A stretch of 64,000 nt of DNA from DUOA01 sp012839095 (GCA_050951505.1 JBMNJE010000008.1:57417-121416), one strand, 5' to 3'; counted from the stretch's first letter, positions 37,375-46,235 are shown. Translations and numbers: made by a program. Notes: generated by a model from the letters alone, not told the origin.

Positions 37375-38817
37375 TTGAATAAAAATAAGCAAAAGCTGGC
37401 TGCCCTGGGAATTCTGGGAGCCGCCGGGATTCTGGGACTGACAGGCGTCAGGTATTTAAGCCGCTTTATTATTAATAAGGTACATGACAGCTTTCTGAAA
37501 ACCCTGACCGAAGATCTTTATGACGAAAATCTTTGGGAAACTGTATCCTCCACCATGCGGATAGGCCCCCAGGTTGTGCTGGAAACCGAACTGCGGGCGG
37601 AAGAGGGGAAAATGATAGATCGGCCCATGGGCCCGGTCAGACAGTTTCCCGGGCTTGATGACCTTAAGTTCAATGTAGCCCAGGTGAATACCCTGCCCAC
37701 TGAAATTGACACGGACATTGATTTTTCCATAACAATAGGCAGGTATTCCCGAAAACCGCTTCAGCTGAATCACTTCATGATGCTGGCTCCCATTGCCTAC
37801 GGCATCGCCGTCAGCAAGCCGGTCAAGATTGCCATGGCAAGGGCCTGCGCTGCAGCAGGTGCAGCATATCATACGGGGGCAGGTGCTTTGACTTCTGAGG
37901 CATTCGAGGAGGCCGGCAAAATCATCTATCAGTACGGCAGGGGGAACTGGCCGGTGTCCCCGGAATATATGCTGAGAAGCCATGCCGTGGAAATACAACT
38001 GGGTCAGGGAGCATACGGCGGTGTGGGCCATGTTATTAAGGCAAATATGTTAAGCAGTGAACTTCGGAAGGAGTTCAATATTCCAAAGGGACAGGACCTT
38101 ATTACATATTCCCGCCAGGCCGAGGTGCAAAACCCGGAGGATCTGAAGAATCTGGTAGAAAAGCTGCGCAACCAGACTGACGGAGTGCCCATCGGCGTGA
38201 AGATTGCTGCAGGCAAATATCTGGAGGCGGATTTGTACTGGATTTGCAGAAGCGGGGCGGATTTTATCGTTATTGACGGGGCGGAAAGCGCCACCAAGGG
38301 CTCTCCCCCCATTCTGCAGGATGATTTCGGCATACCTACTGTATTTGCAATCCATCGGGCTGTAAAATGGATGCAGAAGCACGGATTTAAAGATCGAATC
38401 TCCCTAGTTGCCTCCGGCGGGATAAGGACCCCCGGCGATGCGCTTAAGGTAAAGGCTTTGGGAGCAGATGCCTGCCAGATTGGCGCTATTGCCCTGGTAG
38501 CCTTGTCCCACAATCAGGTCCACAAGCCGCTTCCCTTTGAACCGCCTACCTCCCTCACCTGGTTCGGGGAAAAGTATTCAGACCAGTTTGATATAGAAAC
38601 CGGTGCCAGAGCTCTGCAGAATTTCTTTGAATCCTGCAAGCTGGAAATGGCGGAAGGGATCCGGGCCCTGGGAAAAACCTCCCTTTCCCAGGTAAACCGG
38701 GAGGACCTTGTGACTACCAATGAGATGTTTGCAAAAGGCCTCGGCATTCCTATGGTCTATGATGCTTTCGACCCAATGGAACAACAGCCTCCAAGGGTAA
38801 GGAGGCTGAGGCTTTAA
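37375..38817 (+). CDS. Membrane-anchored FMN-domain protein related to glutamate synthase
   Basis: 480 residues from a TTG at 37375, preferred because GGAAGG lies nine bases upstream; the ATG at 37366 directly abuts that site. A hydrophobic N-terminus (LAALGILGAAGILGLTGV) precedes a GltB-type FMN barrel: FMMLAPIAYGIAVSKPVKIA, GAGALTSEAFEEAG, GVKIAAGKYLEADL, FIVIDGAESATKGSPP and LVASGGIRTPGDALKVKALG. The cysteine triad of the 3Fe-4S cluster and the glutamine amidotransferase domain of true GltB are absent. It cannot be a complete glutamate synthase; it is probably an FMN oxidoreductase of unknown substrate. Confidence 0.82.
   Translation: MNKNKQKLAALGILGAAGILGLTGVRYLSRFIINKVHDSFLKTLTEDLYDENLWETVSSTMRIGPQVVLETELRAEEGKMIDRPMGPVRQFPGLDDLKFNVAQVNTLPTEIDTDIDFSITIGRYSRKPLQLNHFMMLAPIAYGIAVSKPVKIAMARACAAAGAAYHTGAGALTSEAFEEAGKIIYQYGRGNWPVSPEYMLRSHAVEIQLGQGAYGGVGHVIKANMLSSELRKEFNIPKGQDLITYSRQAEVQNPEDLKNLVEKLRNQTDGVPIGVKIAAGKYLEADLYWICRSGADFIVIDGAESATKGSPPILQDDFGIPTVFAIHRAVKWMQKHGFKDRISLVASGGIRTPGDALKVKALGADACQIGAIALVALSHNQVHKPLPFEPPTSLTWFGEKYSDQFDIETGARALQNFFESCKLEMAEGIRALGKTSLSQVNREDLVTTNEMFAKGLGIPMVYDAFDPMEQQPPRVRRLRL
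38785..38808 (+). terminator. Hairpin overlapping the end of the FMN-protein gene
   Basis: CAGCCTCC (38785-38792) and GGAGGCTG (38801-38808) pair perfectly within the last codons, followed by aggctttaagttct. The T-tail is weak, so it is only a possible terminator. Confidence 0.3.
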
Positions 38818-38856
38818 GTTCTGTACTATATATGCCTGATTAGTAAGTCAAATTAG

Positions 38857-38896
38857 TTTGACCTTCCTTGACTTTCAGGAAAGGGCATGATAATAT
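38857..38896 (+). promoter_or_regulatory. Sigma-A promoter with overlapping CtsR-type operator
   Basis: TTGACT (38868-38873), a 17-base spacer and TAATAT (38891-38896) form a good promoter 91 bases before the peptidase gene. The operator TTTGACC-TTC-CTTGACT (38857-38873) matches the CtsR heptad repeat (on the other strand RGTCAAA-NAN-RGTCAAA) with one mismatch and covers the -35. The same motif, perfect, precedes hsp20 in this window. Confidence 0.65.
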
Positions 38897-38987
38897 AATA
38901 TTAGATTAGTATTAGTAAAACTGATGAATAGAAAAGGAACATGTATGGCCTCTAAGCATACAGGCCAAAGAGAAAGGAGCTGTTGCC

Positions 38988-39692
38988 ATGTTCTTTCCCT
39001 TATACTTTGATCCTACTTATATACTGTTGATTCCGGCTGTTCTGCTGGCACTCTATGCACAGACCAAGGTGACATCCACCTATAACAAATATATGAGAGT
39101 CCGCTCCAGAAGCGGCATTACAGGAGCAGATGCAGCCCGTGAGCTGCTCCGGCAAAATCGGATTTACGATGTCAGCGTTGAACAGACCAGGGGGCATCTG
39201 TCCGACCACTATGACCCCAGGTCCAAAACCCTGCGGCTTTCTCCCCAGGTATACAGTTCCTCCTCCCTTGCCGCACTGGGTATTGCAGCCCATGAGGCAG
39301 GGCATGCCATGCAGCATGCCGAGGAATATACCCCACTCCGTCTGAGAAACGCCATAGTGCCCGCAGCCAACATAGGGTCCCGGCTGGCCTTTCCCCTGCT
39401 GCTTATCGGCCTTCTCTTCAGCCTGCCCAATCTGGCTCTGATTGGAGTAGCTGCATTCTCGCTGGCCGTACTCTTTCAGCTTATTACCCTTCCGGTGGAA
39501 TACAATGCCAGCAGCCGTGCCATAGCTGCACTGGAAACGGGTGGCATAATCACCCGTGAAGAAACCCAGCCCACCCGCAAGGTTCTGAGTGCCGCCGCCC
39601 TTACCTATGTTGCCGCCACCATCATGGCCGTAATGCAGATGCTCCGCCTGCTGGTCCTGTCCGGTATGCTGGGCGGAAGGCGCAGGCGCTGA
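38988..39692 (+). CDS. yugP: YugP family membrane zinc metallopeptidase
   Basis: 234 residues. An N-terminal span (YILLIPAVLLALYAQTKV) precedes AARELLRQNRIYDVSVEQTR and the zinc site AAHEAGHAMQHAE (His102, Glu103, His106). Two or three further spans follow (FPLLLIGLLFSLPNLALIG and beyond). The third zinc ligand lies in VEYNASSRAIAAL. These are M48-like neutral zinc peptidases, presumably of membrane protein quality control. ATG follows AAAGGAG. The probable CtsR operator fits a stress role. Confidence 0.93.
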   Translation: MFFPLYFDPTYILLIPAVLLALYAQTKVTSTYNKYMRVRSRSGITGADAARELLRQNRIYDVSVEQTRGHLSDHYDPRSKTLRLSPQVYSSSSLAALGIAAHEAGHAMQHAEEYTPLRLRNAIVPAANIGSRLAFPLLLIGLLFSLPNLALIGVAAFSLAVLFQLITLPVEYNASSRAIAALETGGIITREETQPTRKVLSAAALTYVAATIMAVMQMLRLLVLSGMLGGRRRR

Positions 39693-39719
39693 AATCGGGT
39701 CATACAAACAAAAACAACA

Positions 39720-39740
39720 ATGCCGGGATAATCCCGGCAT
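39720..39740 (-). terminator. Terminator between convergent yugP and tyrS
   Basis: ATGCCGGGA and TCCCGGCAT are perfect 9-base arms around TAA. On the minus strand TGTTGTTTTTGTTTG follows, so it best serves tyrS; it may work both ways. Confidence 0.85.
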
Positions 39741-39777
39741 AAGTTATTATATAAGCGAATTTTGCTATTCTACTCTA

Positions 39778-41019
39778 CTACTCTACGGTTACCTTATGGT
39801 AAACCTTCTTTCCCCTGCGGATCATCAGGCTGCCATCTTCCAAGTCTGAATCAGTCAGGGTATGGTTGATATCGCTTATCCGCTGTTCATTTACGGAAAT
39901 GCCGCCCTGCTTAATAAGCCGGCGCCCCTCGCCCTTGGAGGGAATGAGCTTAACCAGGAAGAGCAGATCCACGATATTGCTGTTTTCCATGAACTCATCC
40001 CTGGTAATTGTAGTGCCCGGTACCTGGGCATCCGAGCTGCCTCTGCCGAAAAGAGCTTCCGAGGCCGCTTTTGCTTTTTCCGCCTCTTCCTCCCCGTGTA
40101 CGATTCGGGTCACTTCATAGGCCAGCACCTTCTTGGCTTCATTGATCTTTTCATCCTTCAGACTGCCAAGCCTTTCAACTTCCTCCATAGGCAGGAAGGT
40201 CAGCAGTGCCAGACAATTCTTCACGTCTGCATCATCAACGTTGCGCCAGTACTGATAGAAGTCATAGGGAGAGGTTTTGTCCGGATCCAGCCATACTGCA
40301 CCTGCCTCTGTTTTGCCCATCTTCCTTCCGTCGCTGGTAGTGAGCAGGTTAAAGGTCATGCCGTAGGCAGGAGTACCTTCAACCCTGCGTATCAAATCCA
40401 CGCCGCCCAGAATATTGGACCACTGATCATCCCCGCCCAATTGAAGCTTGACATTGTATTTGCGATTCAATACCAGAAAATCATAGCTCTGCATCAGCAT
40501 ATAATTGAACTCCAGGAAGGACAGGCCCTTCTCCAGCCGGCTTTTGAAGCATTCGGCAGCCAGCATGCGGTTGACTGAGAAATGTACGCCCACCTCTCTT
40601 AAGAATTCAACATAATTAAGATCAAGCAGCCAGTCGGCATTGTTGACCAGCATGGCTTTGCCTTCGGAAAAGTCAAGGAAACGGGAAAACTGCTTCTGAA
40701 AGGCCCGGCTGTTTTCTTCCACCGTTTCTCTTGTCATCATTTTGCGCATGTCGGTTTTCCCGGAAGGATCCCCTACCATGCCCGTACCGCCGCCCACCAG
40801 GGCAATGGGTCTGTGACCTGCCCGCTGCATATGGGTCATAACCATTACCTGAATAAAATGGCCTACATGCAGGCTGTCTGCCGTGGGATCAAAGCCTATA
40901 TAAAAGGTTACGGACTCCCTGCCCAGCAGCTCACGAACCTCGTCCTCATGAGTTACCTGAGCCAGATAACCCCGCTCCTTCAGCACGTCGAAAACATTTC
41001 TTTTTTTCATATCCTCCAT
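39778..41019 (-). CDS. tyrS: Tyrosyl-tRNA synthetase
   Basis: 413 residues from an ATG at 41019, chosen because GGAGG lies 10 bases upstream; two neighbouring in-frame ATGs have the site too close or too far. Class I motifs: FDPTADSLHVGHFIQVM (HIGH box) and DGRKMGKTEAGAVWLDPD (KMSKS box). Tyrosine recognition uses YDFLVLNRKYNVKLQLGGDDQWSN in two parts. A C-terminal S4 RNA-binding domain is present (GEGRRLIKQGGISVNEQR). It charges tRNA-Tyr. I see no T-box leader, only a conventional promoter. Confidence 0.97.
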   Translation of the reverse strand: MEDMKKRNVFDVLKERGYLAQVTHEDEVRELLGRESVTFYIGFDPTADSLHVGHFIQVMVMTHMQRAGHRPIALVGGGTGMVGDPSGKTDMRKMMTRETVEENSRAFQKQFSRFLDFSEGKAMLVNNADWLLDLNYVEFLREVGVHFSVNRMLAAECFKSRLEKGLSFLEFNYMLMQSYDFLVLNRKYNVKLQLGGDDQWSNILGGVDLIRRVEGTPAYGMTFNLLTTSDGRKMGKTEAGAVWLDPDKTSPYDFYQYWRNVDDADVKNCLALLTFLPMEEVERLGSLKDEKINEAKKVLAYEVTRIVHGEEEAEKAKAASEALFGRGSSDAQVPGTTITRDEFMENSNIVDLLFLVKLIPSKGEGRRLIKQGGISVNEQRISDINHTLTDSDLEDGSLMIRRGKKVYHKVTVE

Positions 41020-41123
41020 ACAATCCATTCCTCCATATAAGCTTCCGGCCATGAACTTCCGGTCATGCTCCGGTTAAGCTATCAGTCCTGATATCTGTGC
41101 TTTTCATATTCTCTATTCTATCT

Positions 41124-41152
41124 ATTGTAGCCCCGCCGGTCAAATATTTCAA
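41124..41152 (-). promoter_or_regulatory. Sigma-A promoter of tyrS
   Basis: On the minus strand TTGAAA (41147-41152), a 17-base spacer and TACAAT (41124-41129) lie about 105 bases upstream of the tyrS ATG. The leader between shows no specifier loop or T-box sequence. Confidence 0.6.
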
Positions 41153-41245
41153 GCAGTCTTATTCATCAGTTTCTCCATGGGGCAGACAGCAGACTTTGGA
41201 CTCTAAATCATGAAAGAATCTGCCAGGTTATTATTCCCCTAATTA

Positions 41246-41276
41246 TTGATGATAGGATCCTTTTGTGTTATCCTAT
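41246..41276 (+). promoter_or_regulatory. Candidate xylA promoter with an inverted-repeat operator
   Basis: TTGATG (41246-41251), 17 bases and TATCCT (41269-41274) form a moderate promoter about 90 bases before xylA. An inverted repeat, ATAGGAT (41252-41258) and ATCCTAT (41270-41276) with 11 bases between, covers the spacer and -10, as a repressor site would. No XylR gene is in the window. Confidence 0.4.
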
Positions 41277-41365
41277 ATTTGGGAGTAACTGAGCTGAATA
41301 AGAGTATGACTTGTAATGCAAACTGCTTATTAATCCATTATTGACAAAAAAGGGAGGAAGTACAT

Positions 41366-42694
41366 ATGAGTGAATTTTTCAAAGGCATACCCAAAATAAA
41401 GTACGAAGGCTGCCAATCGGATAATCCGCTGGCCTTCAAGTATTATAATCCCGATGAAGTGGTCGGGGACAAAACCATGAAAGAGCATCTCCGATTTTCA
41501 GTTGCCTACTGGCACACCTTTACAGGCGGCGGGGTTGACCCCTTTGGTACAGCCACCTTTCAGAGACCCTGGGACTCCGTATCCGATCCCATGGACAAGG
41601 CAAAAGCCAGAATGCAGGCCGCTTTTGAATTCTTTGAGAAGCTGGGCACCGAATACTTCTGTTTCCATGACCGGGACATAGCACCCGAAGGTGACACCCT
41701 GGCGGAAACAAACAAAAATCTGGACGAGATTGTTAAGCTGGTTAAGGAGCTTATGGCTTCCTCCAATGTGAAGCTTTTGTGGGGCACAGCCAGCCTCTTT
41801 ACCAATCCCCGTTTCATGCATGGGGCATCCACCTCCTGCAATGCCGATGTTTTCGCCTATGCAGCTGCCCAGGTCAAGAAAGCCATGGAGATCACCCATG
41901 AGCTGAAGGGCATAGGTTATACCTTCTGGGGCGGAAGGGAAGGATACGAAACCCTTCTAAACACCAACATGAAGCTGGAACTGGACAACATGGCCAGGTT
42001 CATGCATATGGCGGTGGACTATGCCAAAGAAATCGGCTTTGACGGACAGTTCTACATTGAGCCCAAGCCCAAGGAACCCACCAAGCATCAATATGACTTT
42101 GACTGCGCCACCGTTCTGGGCTTCCTCAAAAGCTACGGACTGGATCAGCACTATAAATTCAACATTGAAACAAACCATGCAACCCTGGCAGGCCATACCA
42201 TGGAGCATGAGCTTCACTTTGCCCGTATCAACGGAATGCTGGCCAGTGTGGATGCCAACCAGGGCGATATGCTGCTGGGCTGGGATACGGATCAATTTCC
42301 TACCGATCTGTATGTTACAACCCTGGCTATGTATGAAATCCTCAAAAACGGAGGACTGCCCCGGGGCGGCCTGAACTTTGATGCCAAACCCAGAAGAGCC
42401 TCCTTTACTCCCGAGGACATGTTCTATGCCCATATTGTCGGAATGGACGCCTTTGCCCAGGGTCTGAAGATTGCACACAAAATGCTGCAGGACGGCAAGC
42501 TGGAGAAATTCGTTGAAGAACGCTACAGCAGCTACAAAGAGGGCATCGGTGCCGATATAGTTGCAGGCAAGGTAGGATTCAAGGAGCTTGAAAAGTACGC
42601 CCTGTCCAATAACAATATTACCAACCAGTCGGGCCGCCAGGAAGTGCTTGAGTCCATTGTAAATCAGTATATCCTGCACAGCTGCTGTCTGTAA
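41366..42694 (+). CDS. xylA: Xylose isomerase
   Basis: 442 residues, close to the class II xylose isomerases of Clostridia and Thermotoga. The catalytic His is in YFCFHDRDIAPEG. The metal-binding and substrate motifs are VFWGGREGYE-like (YTFWGGREGYETLLNTN), QFYIEPKPKEPTKHQYDFD, FNIETNHATLAGHTMEHEL and DANQGDMLLGWDTDQFP. It interconverts D-xylose and D-xylulose in the cytoplasm. ATG follows AGGGAGGAAG. No xylulokinase gene is adjacent, so the pathway partner lies elsewhere. Confidence 0.97.
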   Translation: MSEFFKGIPKIKYEGCQSDNPLAFKYYNPDEVVGDKTMKEHLRFSVAYWHTFTGGGVDPFGTATFQRPWDSVSDPMDKAKARMQAAFEFFEKLGTEYFCFHDRDIAPEGDTLAETNKNLDEIVKLVKELMASSNVKLLWGTASLFTNPRFMHGASTSCNADVFAYAAAQVKKAMEITHELKGIGYTFWGGREGYETLLNTNMKLELDNMARFMHMAVDYAKEIGFDGQFYIEPKPKEPTKHQYDFDCATVLGFLKSYGLDQHYKFNIETNHATLAGHTMEHELHFARINGMLASVDANQGDMLLGWDTDQFPTDLYVTTLAMYEILKNGGLPRGGLNFDAKPRRASFTPEDMFYAHIVGMDAFAQGLKIAHKMLQDGKLEKFVEERYSSYKEGIGADIVAGKVGFKELEKYALSNNNITNQSGRQEVLESIVNQYILHSCCL

Positions 42695-42733
42695 TCTGAA
42701 CCGGCCTTCCCTAATCCCCCCGAAATGATACCT

Positions 42734-42765
42734 GCCGCTGTTTTCCCCATAACAGGCTTTTGTTT
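42734..42765 (+). terminator. Possible terminator after xylA
   Basis: TGTT (42739-42742) pairs with AACA (42751-42754) and GCC with GGC around a 2-base bulge, followed by TTTTGTTT. The stem is imperfect. Confidence 0.4.
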
Positions 42766-42825
42766 CAAAGCGGCGTAAGCGGGTTACTTATTTCATAAAG
42801 AAAATCTTATGAGGGGGAATATGTA

Positions 42826-43200
42826 ATGGCTACATTAGGTAAGTTTTTACAGACAGGGGACTGGAAAGGTGAAAAACATGTGCCCGTCATCCACGCTCCT
42901 GAGAAGGTGAAGGCAGGCGAAGGCTTTGAACTGAAAATCTCCATAGGAGATGCCATCAAGCATCCCAATACGCTTGAGCATCATATTGCATGGTTCAAGG
43001 TATTCTACGTGGAAGAGGGCGGAAAATTTCCGGTTGAACTGGTTACCTTCAATTTCAGCGCTCACGGGGAATTCGGTGCCTTTACGGAACCGGAGGGAAC
43101 GGCCCTGGTTAAGCTTAACAAGTCCGGAAAGATTTATGCAGTCAGCTATTGCAATATTCACGGTCTCTGGGAAAACGCTGCTGACATCGTAGTAGAATAA
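42826..43200 (+). CDS. Superoxide reductase (class II, neelaredoxin-type)
   Basis: 124 residues, a single SOR domain without the N-terminal desulforedoxin part. The iron centre ligands are visible: EKHVPVI (Glu16-Lys17-His18, where Lys is the catalytic loop residue), HPNTLEHHIAWF (His46, His52) and SYCNIHGLWE (Cys109, His112). It reduces superoxide to hydrogen peroxide without making oxygen, a hallmark of anaerobes. ATG follows ATGAGGGGG. A strong terminator follows, so it is probably monocistronic or read with xylA. Confidence 0.93.
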   Translation: MATLGKFLQTGDWKGEKHVPVIHAPEKVKAGEGFELKISIGDAIKHPNTLEHHIAWFKVFYVEEGGKFPVELVTFNFSAHGEFGAFTEPEGTALVKLNKSGKIYAVSYCNIHGLWENAADIVVE

Positions 43201-43270
43201 CAGGCAGCCGGATATCAGGCAGTACAAGAACTGCTGCCAAATTAATCAAAGTTTCAGAACACTGAGAATA

Positions 43271-43323
43271 AAAGCCCTTTGCCGCCGACAGGTTATACCT
43301 ACGGGGCAAAGGGCTTTGACATT
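43271..43323 (+). terminator. Large terminator between convergent genes
   Basis: 13-base perfect arms AAAGCCCTTTGCC (43271-43283) and GGCAAAGGGCTTT (43305-43317) enclose a second stem (CCG/CGG and AGGT/ACCT). T-rich sequence follows (gacattttctcttt). It ends the superoxide reductase transcript and may serve the acyltransferase on the other strand. Confidence 0.88.
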
Positions 43324-43351
43324 TTCTCTTTATGACTTCCATTTGAAGCTT

Positions 43352-44035
43352 CTATGCCTTCCAGTCAATACCTTCCCGGATAATGCGCATGGGGTTTCCT
43401 GCAGCCAGACAATTGGGAGGCACATCCCTGTTTACCAGGGTATTTGCGCCTATAACCGCATTATCACCGATGGTAACTCCCTTCAGAATGGTGCAGTTGC
43501 AGCCAATCCACACCCTGTCCCCGATTCGGACAGGGCCGGTCAGTTCATTCTCCGTCCCGTCGGAATAGCAGATATGATGGAAATCCGTATCCATGATAGT
43601 TGTGTTCCAGGCAATGGCACAATTGCTTCCTATTTCTATTTCATTGGCACAATACACTACGGAAGATGCTGTGATATAGGTATTGTCTCCGATGGTAAGC
43701 CTGGCCTTGCGGCCTGTAACAATCCCCACTCCCGGGCCCAGCTTGACCCGGCCCTTCACATGGAATATCGAATCCGGATACATATGAATGGAGGATTTTG
43801 CCTTAACCATATCCCCGATGTATTTTCCGCCCAGGTAGAGCCTTTTATCTATGATCAGCCTGGCACCCTGCCCCCTGGTAATAGAACTGCCGAAATCGGC
43901 AATGACCTTGAATCTGTAAAAGTCCCGGATGGAATGGAACAGATTCACAAAAAAACTGTAGATTATGTTAAGTAAAAGCTTGGGATTCATCCTGAGGGTA
44001 TTCCGCACCTTCTGATTGAACACGGGTATATCCAT
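43352..44035 (-). CDS. Left-handed beta-helix (hexapeptide) acyltransferase
   Basis: 227 residues. The central and C-terminal parts are hexapeptide repeats (RLYLGGKYIGDMVKAKSSIH, VKLGPGVGIVTGRKARLTIG, DNTYITASSVVYCANEIEIG), ending in TILKGVTIGDNAVIGANTLV and PPNCLAAGNPMRIIREG. The AAGNPMRII ending is typical of sugar O-acetyltransferases of the WcaF/Maa type, often used in polysaccharide modification. The acceptor is unknown. It is followed upstream by the frameshifted amidohydrolase in the same direction. Confidence 0.88.
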   Translation of the reverse strand: MDIPVFNQKVRNTLRMNPKLLLNIIYSFFVNLFHSIRDFYRFKVIADFGSSITRGQGARLIIDKRLYLGGKYIGDMVKAKSSIHMYPDSIFHVKGRVKLGPGVGIVTGRKARLTIGDNTYITASSVVYCANEIEIGSNCAIAWNTTIMDTDFHHICYSDGTENELTGPVRIGDRVWIGCNCTILKGVTIGDNAVIGANTLVNRDVPPNCLAAGNPMRIIREGIDWKA

Positions 44036-44128
44036 GCAGCAATCTGCCTCCCTTCAAAGTAATTTGGCCGGTGCCTTAATGTCGAATAATGCAGACTCAT
44101 TATACCATACCGGCCCGGCAGGCTTCAA

Positions 44129-45317
44129 TCAATACATTTTGCGCTTTACGCCATGACCGTCCGCTTCAGCCCTGCTCCCGTAAACTAAGCGCCCGTCTAT
44201 ATATACATACTCCACCCTGGAATCCATGTCCAGGGGATGACCGTTCATAACGATGATATCTGCATCCTTTCCCTTCTCCAGTGAACCCGTCCGGTGGCTG
44301 ATATTGAGCATGCCTGCGGGATTAATGGTAATTGCCTCCAGGGCAGTCTTTTCGTCCAGGCCTTCCCTGTGGGCTATGATAGCCGACAACCTCAGGTGTT
44401 CGATGGAGTTGTATGGATGGTCTGTTATCAAGGCAATTTTTACCCCTGCCTCAGCCAACTCCCTGGCGGTATCATAGGAGCGGTTTTCCAGCTCCATTTT
44501 ATCCCGGGGAGTCAGCATGGGGCCGACAGCTACTGCCGTATTTTTCTTTCTCAGATAGTCCCGGATCAGATATCCCTCGGTGCCGTGTTCTATGATCAGT
44601 CTCAGCCCGAATTCCTCTGCCAGCCGGATGGCTGTTACAATATCGTCTGCCCTGTGGGCATGGACCCTTAGTGGAATCTCCCCGTCCAAAACGGCTGACA
44701 AGGCTTCCATGCCCAGTTCCCGGTATTCCAGCCTGCCTTTCTTTTTCAGCCTCTCATAATCCTGTGCCCTTAAAAACATCTCCCTTATAAGGGCAGCAGT
44801 GCCCATGCGGGTAACCGGTGCCTTATTGGCCCCGCTATGGGCCGTCATGGGGTTTTCTCCCAGGGCAAGTTTAAGGCCCGCCGGGCACTTTATCACCATT
44901 TCGTCAATGACCTTTCCCCAGGTCTTCATGGCAAGGCTCATTCCTCCAACCGGGTTCTTGCTGCCGGGGCCCGTCATGACAGTTGTGACACCGGCCCTTA
45001 GTGCATCCGAAAACCCGATATCATTGGGATTCACCCCATCCAGGGCACGCAGCTGGGGAACAAGGGGTGATGAGGTTTCATTATTGTCCTTGCCCCTCTC
45101 CCCTGTGTTTTCCTCCAATATCCCGAGATGGGTATGGGCATCTATCAGGCCGGGCAGGATATGCTTTCCTTCATAGTGATGAATCTCCATGTTTTCCTTC
45201 ACTTTCCCTGAAGGGGCCATGCGTCCCCATATCCAGAATCTTGCCATTTTTTATAATGATATACCCGTCTTCAAAAGATTCCGAAGAGATGGGGTGGATG
45301 ATACCTCCCTGAATCAT
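44129..45317 (-). pseudogene. Amidohydrolase (imidazolonepropionase/dihydroorotase-like) with a frameshift
   Basis: The long frame (44129-45247, 372 residues) has the metal-dependent hydrolase motifs ILPGLIDAHTHLG, VHAHRADDI, IEHGTEG, ALITDHPYNS and the C-terminal GSLEKGKDADIIVMNGHPLD. Its own N-terminus (MARFWIWGRMAPSGKVKENM) is not family-like. The missing start is in the next frame: MIQGGIIHPISSESFEDGYI then IIKNGKILDMGTHGP, from an ATG at 45317. The frames join exactly if one C is removed from the CCCC run at 45213-45216 (GGGG on the plus strand), giving GTHGPSGKVKENMEIHHYEG. Either the gene is inactivated by a one-base insertion or the base is a sequencing error. Zn-dependent cyclic amide hydrolysis is the family role; substrate unknown. 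Confidence 0.85.
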
Positions 45318-45562
45318 GATTTCCAACTGTAACACCGCCCGCCTTTTTTGCCTAGTTTTTCTGATTCTGCCCGGCCGTATCCATGAAAGTAAGCAGGTCG
45401 GCAAAAAATACATAATTTTATCTAAATTACCTGCCATTTTTGATGAAAGTATCGGAAAAAGGAGGAATCTATTATTTAATGGCGAATAATCACTAAGGGT
45501 AACTGTATATATATTAATAACCCATGTTTGTCTTTGGTAAAGGTTAGGGGGAACTTAATTAA

Positions 45563-46204
45563 ATGGTTGATTTTAACTCTATTGAAGAATATCAGGAGCT
45601 ATTAAGTAAAATTCCGGGTATCCTGAATGTCAGAATCATTGCAGATGCAGATAATAACACACTGACAGAAATCCATGTTCTCTCCAATACAAGCCGAAGC
45701 CCCAAGCAAATTGTACGCGATATACAGTCTGCCCTGCTGGCCAGCTATAATATTCGTATAGATCATAAAATTATCAGCATTGCCCAGGTGATGGACGGCG
45801 ATTATAATGTAAATAACTGCCGCCTGAGCATCGACAGCATTCAATTGTTCACCAGAAACGGCATGGTGGAAGCCCGGGTGCTTCTGAAAATGGATGACCG
45901 GATATATGAGGGCCAGTCAGCAGGAGGCAATACGGTGCAGGGGCGCCTGCGGGTGGCGGCGGAAGCAGCACTGCAGGCAGTCCACCAATATCTGGATGAG
46001 GAATTTGTATTTATCCTGTCTGATGTAACCAAATTCACGCTTGCAGATCGCAAGGTTGCAGCTGTATCAGTCATGCATTTCACCAATATGGGCAATGAAT
46101 ATCTCAGCGGATCAGCCTTTGTCCAGAACAGTGACGATGAAGCTGCTGTTAAAGCTACCCTGGATGCGGTGAATCGCAGACTGTTTATGCATAGTAAAAA
46201 ATAG
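45563..46204 (+). CDS. Unrecognised two-domain protein
   Basis: 213 residues, soluble, no signal peptide. Residues 1-75 (IPGILNVRIIADADNNTLTE, SPKQIVRDIQSALLASYNIR) look like a small alpha/beta ferredoxin-like unit. The C-terminal half (RLSIDSIQLFTRNGMVEARV, YEGQSAGGNTVQGRLRVAAE, AALQAVHQYLDEEFVFILSD) has the beta-beta-alpha rhythm and glycine turn seen in LeuA-dimer-type regulatory domains, but I cannot establish homology. It has AGGGGGAA before ATG and lies directly upstream of the small peptide, HD-GYP and DUF5317 genes. Function unknown. Confidence 0.75.
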   Translation: MVDFNSIEEYQELLSKIPGILNVRIIADADNNTLTEIHVLSNTSRSPKQIVRDIQSALLASYNIRIDHKIISIAQVMDGDYNVNNCRLSIDSIQLFTRNGMVEARVLLKMDDRIYEGQSAGGNTVQGRLRVAAEAALQAVHQYLDEEFVFILSDVTKFTLADRKVAAVSVMHFTNMGNEYLSGSAFVQNSDDEAAVKATLDAVNRRLFMHSKK

Positions 46205-46235
46205 TTCAGTTTTATTTAGTTTTAACTAGGTTTTG

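Noticed and set aside
41020..41365. T-box leader for tyrS
   Set aside because: No T-box sequence or specifier stem on the minus strand. A plain promoter explains the region.
45455..45500. Five-codon frame (MANNH) after AAAGGAGGAA
   Set aside because: The spacing of 13 bases to the ATG is too long and the peptide is trivial.
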